From an uncultured Lachnospiraceae bacterium (lineage in GTDB: Bacteria > Bacillota > Clostridia > Lachnospirales > Lachnospiraceae): DNA of 35,433 bases. Position 1 is the stretch's first letter. The number at the start of each line of letters is the position of its first letter. Positions 15,935 to 23,425 of this stretch are shown in pieces. The position numbers were made by a program, and so were the translations under genes. The notes below the pieces were generated by a model. That model was not told the DNA's origin, did no database searches, and was given only the letters and a program-made list of their open reading frames with translations. The stretch lies in contig CATJIO010000068.1 in the NCBI GenBank assembly GCA_949740725.1, positions 1-35,433 of the forward strand, in the 5' to 3' direction.

Positions 15935-17671
15935 CTACCCCAAATACTCCCTCATCTCCTTCTGAAACGAAGAATGCCTCGGGAACTTCCGCTTATACTC
16001 CGCCCGGATCCGCATCTTCTCCGCATCGTCGCCCCAGGATCCCCGGATATCCCCCAGAGCCACCAGCAACGCCGCCGATTCCCCATAATAATTTCGGAAC
16101 TGTCCGCCCACAATCGCATCCGCCCTGGCATGGATCATCTTAGACGCCCAGGAATAATATTTTTCTTTTTCTTCCTGTTCCATCGGAAAATACTTCTTCC
16201 AGCGCTGGAAATAACTCCAGAACAGGCTCACGCCCTGCTTCTCCGCTTCCCGCTCCAGTTCTTCCTCCAACAGAGTAGAAAATTCCTCTTCTCCATTTCC
16301 AAAATCAATCCTATGCAAAAAATAATTGATTGCCGTTGTGGGGCGGCTGCCGTCGTACAGATACGTCAGAAACAGCGCCAGTCCTTTTCGTGTAAATTTC
16401 CCGGTCCATCCCAGAGATCCCTTGGGATTAACAACTTTCTTTTTTACATTTTCAAACTCCCCGAAAAAGAAGCAAAGTTTATTGTAAGTATCATCGTTAA
16501 TTATATTTTCCTGGAGCTCCCGGCTTCCACCAAACGCAATGTTTTTTCCCGCAGGTCCTCCAGGAAGCAGTTCCCTGGCCCGAACGCCATAGCCCTCCGC
16601 CAACTGCTCGTTCCCATAAAGGCGCAGCAGATTTCTCACATTGGAATCCGAGCGGAAAGCCTCCAGCAAGCAGGTATATTCCTGCTGTTCATGTCCCTGG
16701 CGGGAAGCTGCAAAGGCCGCAGCCAGCGCAATCCTGGCCCGGATATTCAATTTTACATTCATATGTTCCAGAGCCTCGATGCCAAACCGCTCCATTTCGG
16801 TATAGCTTGCGCATTTCCTATACTTTTGCAATACGGACAAGGCCAGCGTGGGATGGGTGTCATAATTTCTGGCGGCAATTTCCGCGAGCCCTTCCGTTCC
16901 TTGATAGTAATCCACCGCCTCCTCCAGCAAACGCGCCTCCGTATCGCCACTTCGTACTTCCAAAAGCCGGATCCAGTCCTCCCAGAAGCTCTCAAGATCC
17001 GGAAGCTGCTCCCGGCCTGCCTGGAAACAGTCCTGAATCCTGATCCCTTGAAAGGCACTGCATCCAAAGTAGGCGTAAAGCTTTTTCGCCCGCTCCCCCG
17101 GCTTTGCGGCCCAATAAGCGGCATACAGGGCCTTAAGTGCCAGCTTTTCAAGGTCCGCATGGAGCAGCCCTTCCGAAACCATTTCCTCCAGCCCAAGAGA
17201 ATGGCAATCTTCCTCCAAATCCGCCAGGATTTCCATGCCCCAAAGCTCTCCGAAAATCTCCGACGCCTCCGGATAATGCCCGTATTGAACGCAATCCCCG
17301 GCGAAATCTATCATTGCCGCTAATTTTTCTCCGATTCCGTTGGGATCGTCATATTCCCAGATCCAGTCGCTGTCCCAGTATCCGGACGAATAATCCTCAT
17401 AGCCAGACGCTTCCAGCGCCAGCTCTCCTTCCTCAATTTCCTGCAGCCATTCGCGGAACTGCCCCATTTTTTCATCCAGAAGCTCCTGGGGGATCCGGAT
17501 GCTCTGCCCCCTCCCATCCGGCCCGTCACCGGCGGCCTGCACCTCTGACAGGATTTTCTCCAAAAACCATTTCTGTTCTTCGTTGCTTCTCTCGATGTAT
17601 CGAACCAGAACCTCCCGCTGCTGCTCCAGCGACAGGGATTGTATGATTTGCAATAACTCTGGCTTTTTCAT
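15935..17671 (-). CDS. Unknown 578-aa helical repeat protein
   Basis: Not recognised. The protein begins MKKPELLQIIQSLSLEQQREVL, a short helical head followed by an acidic, Gly/Trp/Tyr-rich linker (YSSGYWDSDWIWEYDDPNG, about residues 114-134), then long stretches of Ala/Leu helices that read like an alpha-solenoid or TPR array (LALKALYAAYWA, ARIALAAAFAASR). No signal peptide or membrane segment. The layout reminds me of companions of SWIM zinc-finger proteins, but this is a weak resemblance. Codon use is more GC-rich than in the sugar operon. It follows the 122-aa gene by 53 bases, and the two share one promoter (18213-18241). Confidence 0.7.
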   Translation of the reverse strand: MKKPELLQIIQSLSLEQQREVLVRYIERSNEEQKWFLEKILSEVQAAGDGPDGRGQSIRIPQELLDEKMGQFREWLQEIEEGELALEASGYEDYSSGYWDSDWIWEYDDPNGIGEKLAAMIDFAGDCVQYGHYPEASEIFGELWGMEILADLEEDCHSLGLEEMVSEGLLHADLEKLALKALYAAYWAAKPGERAKKLYAYFGCSAFQGIRIQDCFQAGREQLPDLESFWEDWIRLLEVRSGDTEARLLEEAVDYYQGTEGLAEIAARNYDTHPTLALSVLQKYRKCASYTEMERFGIEALEHMNVKLNIRARIALAAAFAASRQGHEQQEYTCLLEAFRSDSNVRNLLRLYGNEQLAEGYGVRARELLPGGPAGKNIAFGGSRELQENIINDDTYNKLCFFFGEFENVKKKVVNPKGSLGWTGKFTRKGLALFLTYLYDGSRPTTAINYFLHRIDFGNGEEEFSTLLEEELEREAEKQGVSLFWSYFQRWKKYFPMEQEEKEKYYSWASKMIHARADAIVGGQFRNYYGESAALLVALGDIRGSWGDDAEKMRIRAEYKRKFPRHSSFQKEMREYLG

Positions 17672-17724
17672 TTGTATTCTCCCATATCTATGTATATATG
17701 CCCCAGATCCTATGCCAACCCAGG

Positions 17725-18093
17725 CTACGCTTTCCCGATCACTTCCTCCGCAGCCTTCTCCAGCCCCTCGAACACCGGGATGACTTTTGTAAATTGCTCC
17801 GCCATCCGCGCATCATCCTTGGCGCCAATCGCCTCGCTAAGCGCCGCGATTCTGGCATTAAAAGCTTCTTTATCAATGCGGCTTTTATCCTCGTTCAGCA
17901 GCTCCATGGTGCCGTTGACCACCTGGATCTCCCAGTTAAGAGCCTGCACGATATCGTTAAGGAACGCATCTGTATCCTCCTTTCGTTCCTCTGTTAATTC
18001 TTTCACAATCAGCTTCATGTTTTTGATCAGGCGGACGTTGAATCCAACCAACGCCTCCAAGGCTTCCTTTTGTTCTGCCCGATTCTCAATCAT
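17725..18093 (-). CDS. Unknown 122-aa all-helical acidic protein
   Basis: Starts at ATG 18093 with AAGGAGG seven to eight bases upstream. The whole protein looks like amphipathic helix with many charged residues (KELTEERKEDTDAFL, NEDKSRIDKEAF, EGLEKAAEEVIGKA) and no motif that I recognise. It is the first gene of a two-gene unit with the 578-aa protein. The 5' leader of about 115 bases is strongly structured (see the repeat at 18121-18207). Confidence 0.7.
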   Translation of the reverse strand: MIENRAEQKEALEALVGFNVRLIKNMKLIVKELTEERKEDTDAFLNDIVQALNWEIQVVNGTMELLNEDKSRIDKEAFNARIAALSEAIGAKDDARMAEQFTKVIPVFEGLEKAAEEVIGKA

Positions 18094-18120
18094 ATCCTTA
18101 TCCTCCTTGATTTTACTTAT

Positions 18121-18207
18121 GCTCCTGCCGGCTTCGCTAAGCGGGAAACCCGGACTTCACTTCGTTCCGTCCGGGTAGCGGAAAGCTACGCCTGCCGGCT
18201 TCGCTTT
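18121..18207 (-). repeat. Structured GC-rich leader: 15-base direct repeat around two hairpins
   Basis: CCTGCCGGCTTCGCT occurs at 18124-18138 and 18191-18205. Between the copies lie a 7-bp stem CCCGGAC/GTCCGGG (18149-18155, 18169-18175) and a 5-bp stem GTAGC/GCTAC (18175-18179, 18185-18189). All of it falls inside the predicted 5' leader of the 122-aa gene. A piece, CGGGAAACCCG-ACT, recurs near 34085 in another leader. This and the two promoters account for the gene-free stretch 18094-18418. Confidence 0.7.
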
Positions 18208-18212
18208 CCTTC

Positions 18213-18241
18213 ATTATACATAATTTTTGGTGGCTTCACAA
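18213..18241 (-). promoter_or_regulatory. Vegetative promoter for the 122-aa and 578-aa genes
   Basis: Minus strand TTGTGA (18236-18241), 17-base spacer, TATAAT (18213-18218): a good SigA promoter with a perfect -10. Confidence 0.7.
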
Positions 18242-18301
18242 CTGTTAGATTTTTCTTCTATAAAATCAAATTACGATTAAATTTTTTCAGAAAAATTATT
18301 C

Positions 18302-18330
18302 TTGCATCATGTCCTCAACTGTGCTACAAT
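18302..18330 (+). promoter_or_regulatory. Vegetative promoter for the Rpn-family gene
   Basis: TTGCAT (18302-18307), 17-base spacer ending in TGTGC, TACAAT (18325-18330); SigA type with an extended -10 (TGC before the hexamer). It lies about 80 bases before the start codon. Confidence 0.7.
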
Positions 18331-18418
18331 ACCATTATCTTAATGTTCTACCAGGTCGTTGACATTTCGTCACATTTCCTGCAGATATTTTTATTTTTCA
18401 TTGAAAGGAGTTTTGCCA

Positions 18419-19600
18419 ATGGCAGAAAAAATCACACGTAACGACCTCCATAAGATTTTGGAGGAAATCAAGAACTCCGAAGCGCTCCCGGATAATCTAT
18501 CCACGGAAGCACAGCTTTGGGACGAAGCTTTGAAAAAAGAGGTCTTCGTAATGCCGGAACAGGTTTTCCCATTGATCCAGGAGCTATATGGGAAGCATTA
18601 TGATAAGGGAACACCGATCGAACCTCTGGCTACAGAATTTTCCGTAGAGCGTGCGGACACAAGAAAAATATCTTCCATACGGGCGGACATCACGCTTCTG
18701 ATTGCCAAAAAGGATATTTATCATTTTGAATGTCAACTGGAGCATGACGGAACCATGGTTCTTCGCATGTTTGAATACGACGTTCATGTGGCATTAAGCT
18801 ACCCTGCCACAATCCCAGGCGATGAGTCCAGGGATTCCCAGTATTCTCTCAACTTTCCCCATTCGGCTGTCCTGTACTTGCAGGATAACCAGAATACCCC
18901 CGACTTCTTACAATGTAAGATCCATTTTCAGGACGGTGGAGAATACCTCTACCGGATCCCGACTTTAAAAATTCAATCCTATTCTCTGACCGACATCGAG
19001 GATAAGCACCTCACTCTCCTGACCCCTTTCCTCCCCCTTCGATTCCGAAAAAAAATGGTCAAAGACAAAGATACTGGAAAAATATCTTTTCATTTATCAA
19101 AAGAAGAATTGACATCCTTTTACCAGGAACTTATACTAATCTTAGATAGAGAAACAGCGGCTGGACGGCTCACAGAGCATAAACGCAGCACCATCCTGTC
19201 GCTTCTTCGCAAATCAATGTACCGTGTCTTCTATCAAGACGAAGAATTGATAAAGGAGGTTGTCAAAATGACAGAGCCTATTTTGGAATTGGAGATCGAA
19301 AAATATATACACGCTTCCATTGAAGCCGAAGAACGGTATCAGCAGGCATACCAGCGGTTCGAAAATGCAAATCTGGCACTCGAGCAGACTAGCCTGGAAC
19401 TTGAGCAGACCAACCAGGAACTTGAGCAGACCAACCAGGAACTTGAGCAGACCAACCAGGAACTTGAGCAGGCTAGCCTGGAGCTTGAGCAGGCTAGCCT
19501 GGAACTCTCCCGGTACAAGGAAGAAAGCACGCAAAAGGATGCCTTGATTCTTTCTCTGCAAAAGCAACTGGAGGAACTGAAAAAAAAGCCTTCCTCCTAG
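18419..19600 (+). CDS. Rpn-family PD-(D/E)XK nuclease / transposase-like protein with heptad-repeat tail
   Basis: A 393-aa protein starting at ATG 18419, seven bases after GAAAGGAG. Residues 1-290 match the Rpn (recombination-promoting nuclease, YhgA-like) family: the core is SSIRADITLLI with Asp90, then YHFECQLEHDGTMVLRMFEY with Glu104 and Gln106 in the catalytic strand. Residues about 320-393 are a coiled coil built of near-identical 7-residue units (LEQTNQE type) from a 21-base tandem repeat. Such proteins bind DNA, are often multicopy in a genome, and are linked to RecA-independent recombination. It is one of the few plus-strand genes and interrupts the flagellar modules, as expected for a mobile or newly arrived gene. 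Confidence 0.85.
   Translation: MAEKITRNDLHKILEEIKNSEALPDNLSTEAQLWDEALKKEVFVMPEQVFPLIQELYGKHYDKGTPIEPLATEFSVERADTRKISSIRADITLLIAKKDIYHFECQLEHDGTMVLRMFEYDVHVALSYPATIPGDESRDSQYSLNFPHSAVLYLQDNQNTPDFLQCKIHFQDGGEYLYRIPTLKIQSYSLTDIEDKHLTLLTPFLPLRFRKKMVKDKDTGKISFHLSKEELTSFYQELILILDRETAAGRLTEHKRSTILSLLRKSMYRVFYQDEELIKEVVKMTEPILELEIEKYIHASIEAEERYQQAYQRFENANLALEQTSLELEQTNQELEQTNQELEQTNQELEQASLELEQASLELSRYKEESTQKDALILSLQKQLEELKKKPSS
19376..19505 (+). repeat. 21-base tandem repeat, about six units
   Basis: Units of the form GAGCAGACCAACCAGGAACT follow one another inside the Rpn gene, encoding successive L-E-L-E-Q-(T/A)-(N/S)-like heptads. The three central copies are identical at DNA level; the outer ones vary at a few bases (AGCCTG, GGCTAG). 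Because the unit is a multiple of three, gain or loss of copies would only lengthen or shorten the coiled coil. Confidence 0.9.
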
Positions 19601-19657
19601 AGCGTAAACGATTTTTGAGACACATTCTGACAGACCCATCACAAAATCGGATGATCC

Positions 19658-19704
19658 AAAAACCGCAGCCTGTCATTCTCTCAACAACAAGCTGCGGTTC
19701 TTCT
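19658..19704. terminator. Bidirectional terminator between the Rpn gene and the fliT-like gene
   Basis: A perfect 9-bp stem, AACCGCAGC (19661-19669) with GCTGCGGTT (19691-19699) and a 21-base loop. On the plus strand it is followed by CTTCTTTACTTCTT, on the minus strand by TTTTTGG. It sits between convergent genes. Confidence 0.75.
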
Positions 19705-20181
19705 TTACTTCTTCTTATCCATAAACTGTGGATCGATAATATTTAATTTTGCCATATTGGTTCGGTAAGTGGATGCTACCTGCTTCGTGTTCCTGGCTGT
19801 CTTCACTTTCCTGCGGGCATTGGAAAACTGTGCCTCCGCCAGATTACGGTTCTCCTGTTCCTGTCTCTGGATCTTCACCGTTCTGTCGGTAATCTCACTG
19901 ATCAACTGCTTCATAGCGGCAATTTCCACCGCATAGCTTTCTTTTTTCACCGCAAGCAGATCCTTGACATGATCATAAATCTTCTCAAAACCACTGTCCA
20001 GAAGCCCAATGCGCTCAATCAGTTCCGACTTTTTTTCAATAGTAGCCTCAAAGGCGTCCGTATCCAGTTCCTCCGCCTTCAGCACAGCGTTCTGCTTCTC
20101 GTTTTCCGCCAAAATCTCATCCAGCACTTTATTCTTCTGTTCCAGGCTATGCATCAAAATATTGATATAATTTTCTTCCAT
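19705..20181 (-). CDS. fliT: FliT/FlgN-like flagellar export chaperone
   Basis: A 158-aa charged, helical protein (MEENYINILMHSLEQKNKVL...) with the features of the FlgN/FliT chaperone fold: a long N-terminal helical pair, EKKSELIERIGLLDSGFEKI in the middle, and a basic C-terminus ending in DPQFMDKKK. Length and position, right after fliS in the flaG-fliD-fliS transcript, support a filament-cap or hook-protein chaperone. Sequence conservation in this family is low, so the name rests partly on context. The last gene of the unit; the terminator at 19658 follows. Confidence 0.7.
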   Translation of the reverse strand: MEENYINILMHSLEQKNKVLDEILAENEKQNAVLKAEELDTDAFEATIEKKSELIERIGLLDSGFEKIYDHVKDLLAVKKESYAVEIAAMKQLISEITDRTVKIQRQEQENRNLAEAQFSNARRKVKTARNTKQVASTYRTNMAKLNIIDPQFMDKKK

Positions 20182-20221
20182 ATTCTCTTTCTATCCCAAT
20201 GACCTTGTCTTAATTCCCGTC

Positions 20222-20608
20222 TTAATTTGCCTGCGCTACACGATTCTGCTGCATAACTTCCTTCCAGGTGTCACGCATCGTGCGCAGATGTCCCAGAACC
20301 TCATTTAAAATCTCCGGATCCTTCTTCATATTGGCTTCAAGCAGGCGCTCCAGAAGATACTTATACACATTATCAAAATCCTCCGCCACCGGATATTTGT
20401 GATCCAACGTCGCCCGAAATTCCGTGATAATATTTTCCACTTTGCAAATATTATTGTGGGCTTTCTCAATATCCTTTTCCTCAATGCCGGTAATGGCAAT
20501 GTTGCAGAACTTAATAGCCCCCTCATAGAGCATCAATGTCAGCTCTGCAGGAGATGCCGTCAAGATTTTGTTCTGCGCATAGGCATTATACCCTTTATTT
20601 GCTACCAT
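20222..20608 (-). CDS. fliS: Flagellin export chaperone FliS
   Basis: A 128-aa protein of standard FliS length. The start GYNAYAQNKILTASPAELTL and the segment MLYEGAIKFCNIAI are the family hallmarks; a four-helix bundle follows. It binds the C-terminus of flagellin in the cytoplasm, preventing premature polymerisation; in Bacillus it also helps FliW release. ATG 20608 is preceded by GGAGG. Located between fliD and the fliT-like gene. Confidence 0.95.
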   Translation of the reverse strand: MVANKGYNAYAQNKILTASPAELTLMLYEGAIKFCNIAITGIEEKDIEKAHNNICKVENIITEFRATLDHKYPVAEDFDNVYKYLLERLLEANMKKDPEILNEVLGHLRTMRDTWKEVMQQNRVAQAN

Positions 20609-20676
20609 GTTATTATCCTCCTACTTTGTCCTGCTTTTTGGACATCGAGGTACCCCCACAGGGGGGAATCCTCCTA

Positions 20677-22215
20677 TCAACCTCCAAAGAGGGACGACAA
20701 CGAATTGGTCTGGGACTGCAGACTCGCTAACGCCTTCTCCATAGCGGCGAACTTCTTGTAATAAGAATCCTCGATCTCTTCCAGCTTCTTCTCCCACTTC
20801 TTGATGGTCTCCGTATACTCATCATACTCAATCTTCATCTGCTTGTCATTGTAAACGGTAAACACACTGCTAAGGGTGGTAGAACCCATCTTCTCATGAA
20901 GATCATCGTAAAGCCCCTTGGTCAGTTGCGTGAAAAAGCTTGCAAAGGTGTCCGGATCCTGCTCGATGGCCTTGCGCAGCTTATCCGAATTGCCGGAGGA
21001 AACGCTGTCATCCTGATCCCCATCGATATGGAAGGCATTAGACTCATTTTCCGTTCTGGAAAAATATCCGGCTGTACTGATACCGAAGGAAGACAGGCTG
21101 TACTTCTTACCATCCACCTCGAAAGTTCTACTCATGGCCATGGTCATCGTAGACATCACGGAGCTTAAGGTTCCGTCACGGCGGAGAATGGAATCCTTGA
21201 TCTTGGCCTCCCACTTCTCCACTTCCTTGTCGGACATCTCGCTCTTCTCGTCATCTGTCAGCGGCTCATAGCCCTTGGCACTGGCCGCATTGTAGGACTT
21301 CTCCATCGCGTTGACAAGTTCGTTGTACTCTTTAAAAAAGTCCTTTACCATATTGTAAATACCGTCCACATCCGTGGCGGTGGTAATTGTCATTTCACCA
21401 TCGGTAACGCCGGTAGCCGTAATCTCCAGCCCGTTGATGGAAAACTTGTTGGAGGAGCCTGTAAAGGTTGCACCATTCAGTATGATCTCAGCATCCTCTG
21501 CGTCACGCTTTTTCGCAAAATCCATCTTATCTAACTGATCCTGCGTCAAACCTGCGTTGTCCTTCACCTGATCTTCCGTGGCAATTCCCAGTTGCATTAA
21601 GGTATTAATAGAACCAGCGTCTGCCACAAACTCAAAATCATTCTCCGTCCCTGTATCGCTGGACTGCACAAAGAACCTCTGCTGTGTGGTGTCAAAATTA
21701 GCGGACAGCCCCTGCTCCTTCAGCGCGGCAGTCAGATCAGAAATCTTCATATCCGCTTTTACTTCAACTGTCCTGGTCTCTCCACCAACCTTAAAGGTTA
21801 ATGTCCCATCTTTGACTCCAAGAGAGCCAAGGGTATCCGAACGGGTAATCTTCTCGCCATCTTCACGGGCCAACTGCGTTCCGGTAAGGTATCCTCCCTT
21901 CGCCAGATTCTTCACTTCCAGCGTCTGGGATCCGTTCATCACGCTGCTGTCCGCCGAAACGGTAGCCTTGGTGGCATCCGATACCGTGGTCTTCTTCTTA
22001 TTGGTAAAGTTACCGATCCTCTGGATATTCGACAGCGTCTTGCTGTAGAAGCTATAGATCTTGTTGTTCATTTCCTTCCAGGCATCCTGCTTCCACCCCA
22101 GCTTTGTCTGTTCCTTCACATACTTATCCTTTTTCGTTCTATAGGCCGATACCAGCTCCTGCACAATGGAATCTGTATCCAGACCCGAGTTCAAACCTGT
22201 AATTCGAATTGGCAT
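20677..22215 (-). CDS. fliD: Flagellar filament cap protein FliD (HAP2)
   Basis: A 512-aa FliD. The N-terminal D0 domain is PIRITGLNSGLDTDSIVQEL followed by LGWKQDAWKEMNNKIYSF, and the FliD_C block lies at the end (LDSFFTQL-like FASFFTQLTKGLYDDL, KKWEKKLEEIEDSYYKKFAA, ALASLQSQTNSLSSLFGG). It forms the pentameric or hexameric cap under which flagellin polymerises. ATG 22215 follows AGGAGGAG; the same AGGAGG overlaps the flaG stop at 22228. Transcribed from the sigma-28 promoter ahead of flaG. Confidence 0.96.
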   Translation of the reverse strand: MPIRITGLNSGLDTDSIVQELVSAYRTKKDKYVKEQTKLGWKQDAWKEMNNKIYSFYSKTLSNIQRIGNFTNKKKTTVSDATKATVSADSSVMNGSQTLEVKNLAKGGYLTGTQLAREDGEKITRSDTLGSLGVKDGTLTFKVGGETRTVEVKADMKISDLTAALKEQGLSANFDTTQQRFFVQSSDTGTENDFEFVADAGSINTLMQLGIATEDQVKDNAGLTQDQLDKMDFAKKRDAEDAEIILNGATFTGSSNKFSINGLEITATGVTDGEMTITTATDVDGIYNMVKDFFKEYNELVNAMEKSYNAASAKGYEPLTDDEKSEMSDKEVEKWEAKIKDSILRRDGTLSSVMSTMTMAMSRTFEVDGKKYSLSSFGISTAGYFSRTENESNAFHIDGDQDDSVSSGNSDKLRKAIEQDPDTFASFFTQLTKGLYDDLHEKMGSTTLSSVFTVYNDKQMKIEYDEYTETIKKWEKKLEEIEDSYYKKFAAMEKALASLQSQTNSLSSLFGG

Positions 22216-22227
22216 ATTCTTCTCCTC

Positions 22228-22653
22228 CTAACGCTTCTCGTCTACTAACAGACCTGCCAGCTCCCACACCTTGGCAATCATATCCAGTGTCTGCTCCGGT
22301 GGGAACTCCTTAAGGACCTCCTTTGTGGTCCGGTCAACAATCTTGATGGTCACCCGGTTGGTGCCATCATGGATTCCGAATATTGCTTCGGAATTCTTAG
22401 ATCTCTTATTGATCTCCTCCACGGCACGCTTAATCGATTCATTGCTGTTCTGCTTCTCCTGAATCTCTATGGGAGCCCCTTCCGGCCCCTTCTCCGCCCG
22501 CTTCTTCTCCGCCGCTGCCACAGTTACCTCCGGCGCCTCGCGAACCACCGGCTCGCTGCTCTTAGGAGCACTCGCTGCCGGCGCGCTTTTCTCCAGCCCA
22601 CTTCCCTGATAAGCTGGCGCATTGGCATATGCTACATTTCTGACTACCGCCAC
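22228..22653 (-). CDS. flaG: FlaG family protein
   Basis: A FlaG protein of about 141 aa: an Ala/Pro-rich variable head, then the family core AVEEINKRSKNSEAIFGI, RVTIKIVDRTTKEVLKEFPP and MIAKVWELAGLLVDEKR. FlaG influences filament length in several species. Start is uncertain: three in-frame codons lie close together (ATG 22668, ATG 22659, GTG 22653). The only ribosome site, GGAGG, lies inside the first of these, which favours GTG 22653, eight bases downstream of it. First gene of flaG-fliD-fliS-fliT. Confidence 0.88.
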   Translation of the reverse strand: MAVVRNVAYANAPAYQGSGLEKSAPAASAPKSSEPVVREAPEVTVAAAEKKRAEKGPEGAPIEIQEKQNSNESIKRAVEEINKRSKNSEAIFGIHDGTNRVTIKIVDRTTKEVLKEFPPEQTLDMIAKVWELAGLLVDEKR

Positions 22654-22700
22654 TCTCATCACCTCCATGTGATATACGCAATTTCTTTTATCTGGTAGTT

Positions 22701-22727
22701 ATATCGGCTGCCCCAAAATAAAAGTTA
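22701..22727 (-). promoter_or_regulatory. Sigma-28 promoter of flaG-fliD-fliS-fliT
   Basis: Minus strand TAAC (22724-22727), 15-base spacer, GCCGATAT (22701-22708): perfect -10, one mismatch in the -35. A 7-bp inverted repeat CGGCTGC/GCAGCCG (22705-22711 and 22731-22737) overlaps the -10 and brackets the -35. Confidence 0.82.
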
Positions 22728-22743
22728 AGAGCAGCCGGGAAGA

Positions 22744-22959
22744 TCAAAAAATTTTTTTCAACTGTTCCAGATGCTCCGAGGCAAGCGCCGCCTTATTCTC
22801 CTCCTGAATCTGGGCATACACTTCCTTCCGGTAAACCGGAACATCCTTCGGCGCCGATATCCCGATCTTGATCTGATCTCCGCGGATATCAAGGACCGTA
22901 ATCTCCACATTATTATTGATAATCAGCGCCTCTCCTTTTTTCCTCGTCAATGCCAGCAT
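22744..22959 (-). CDS. csrA: Carbon storage regulator / translational regulator CsrA
   Basis: A 71-aa CsrA: MLALTRKKGEALIINNNVEI, VLDIRGDQIKIGISAPKDV, VYRKEVYAQIQEEN. It is a homodimeric RNA-binding protein that blocks ribosome access at GGA sites; in Firmicutes its main target is the flagellin leader, and FliW is its protein antagonist. The ATG at 22959 lies one base behind the fliW stop, with AGGTGA five bases upstream; a longer reading to 23022 would run back into fliW and lacks the CsrA start. Confidence 0.97.
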   Translation of the reverse strand: MLALTRKKGEALIINNNVEITVLDIRGDQIKIGISAPKDVPVYRKEVYAQIQEENKAALASEHLEQLKKIF

Positions 22960-22960
22960 A

Positions 22961-23416
22961 CTATTCACCTGCTTTCCGAGCCTGCAAAAACTCATATATC
23001 TTATATTTGACAGGTAAATCATCTTCTATAATCATCTGGACCGCTTTTCTTTCATCCACATTGATAATCAGCGGCGCCTTCAGGTTCACACTGAGCTCCT
23101 CAATGTTTTCCGGAACCGTCACGGTCACCAGGATAAACGTATTCTCCTCCCTAAGATCGCCCAGCTCCTTTAACAGCTCATCCTCCACCATGGGATTGTA
23201 ATCCTCCTTCACAAGAAGGGGATCCAGCACCGGAAGCGCAAACACCGGTTCATCCAGGCTCTGCATCCAGCAGATGCTGCGCCGGTCACCCTTATCTTCA
23301 TCATATATCAATGTGAAACGCTTGCAATCCGGAAATCCGATAATCCCTTCCTCAAAGGTAATCACCTTATCCTCTTCAACCTCAATTTCCCCAAATATTC
23401 TGGTATCAATTGTCAT
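22961..23416 (-). CDS. fliW: Flagellar assembly factor FliW
   Basis: A 151-aa FliW with the family pattern: RIFGEIEVEEDKVITFEEGI, IGFPDCKRFTLI, MQSLDEPVFALPVLDPLL, TVTVPENIEELSVNLKAPLI. It binds either flagellin or CsrA, so that free flagellin releases CsrA to repress flagellin translation. ATG 23416 follows AGGAGG. It sits between flgL and csrA, the standard Firmicute arrangement, and its stop is separated from the csrA start by one base. Confidence 0.97.
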   Translation of the reverse strand: MTIDTRIFGEIEVEEDKVITFEEGIIGFPDCKRFTLIYDEDKGDRRSICWMQSLDEPVFALPVLDPLLVKEDYNPMVEDELLKELGDLREENTFILVTVTVPENIEELSVNLKAPLIINVDERKAVQMIIEDDLPVKYKIYEFLQARKAGE

Positions 23417-23425
23417 GGTATCCTC

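Noticed and set aside
15974-17323. 449-codon plus-strand frame opposite the 578-aa gene
   Set aside because: The minus-strand frame is longer, has a promoter and an operon partner; the plus frame is basic, Pro/Arg-rich and domain-free, typical of antisense to GC-rich coding DNA.
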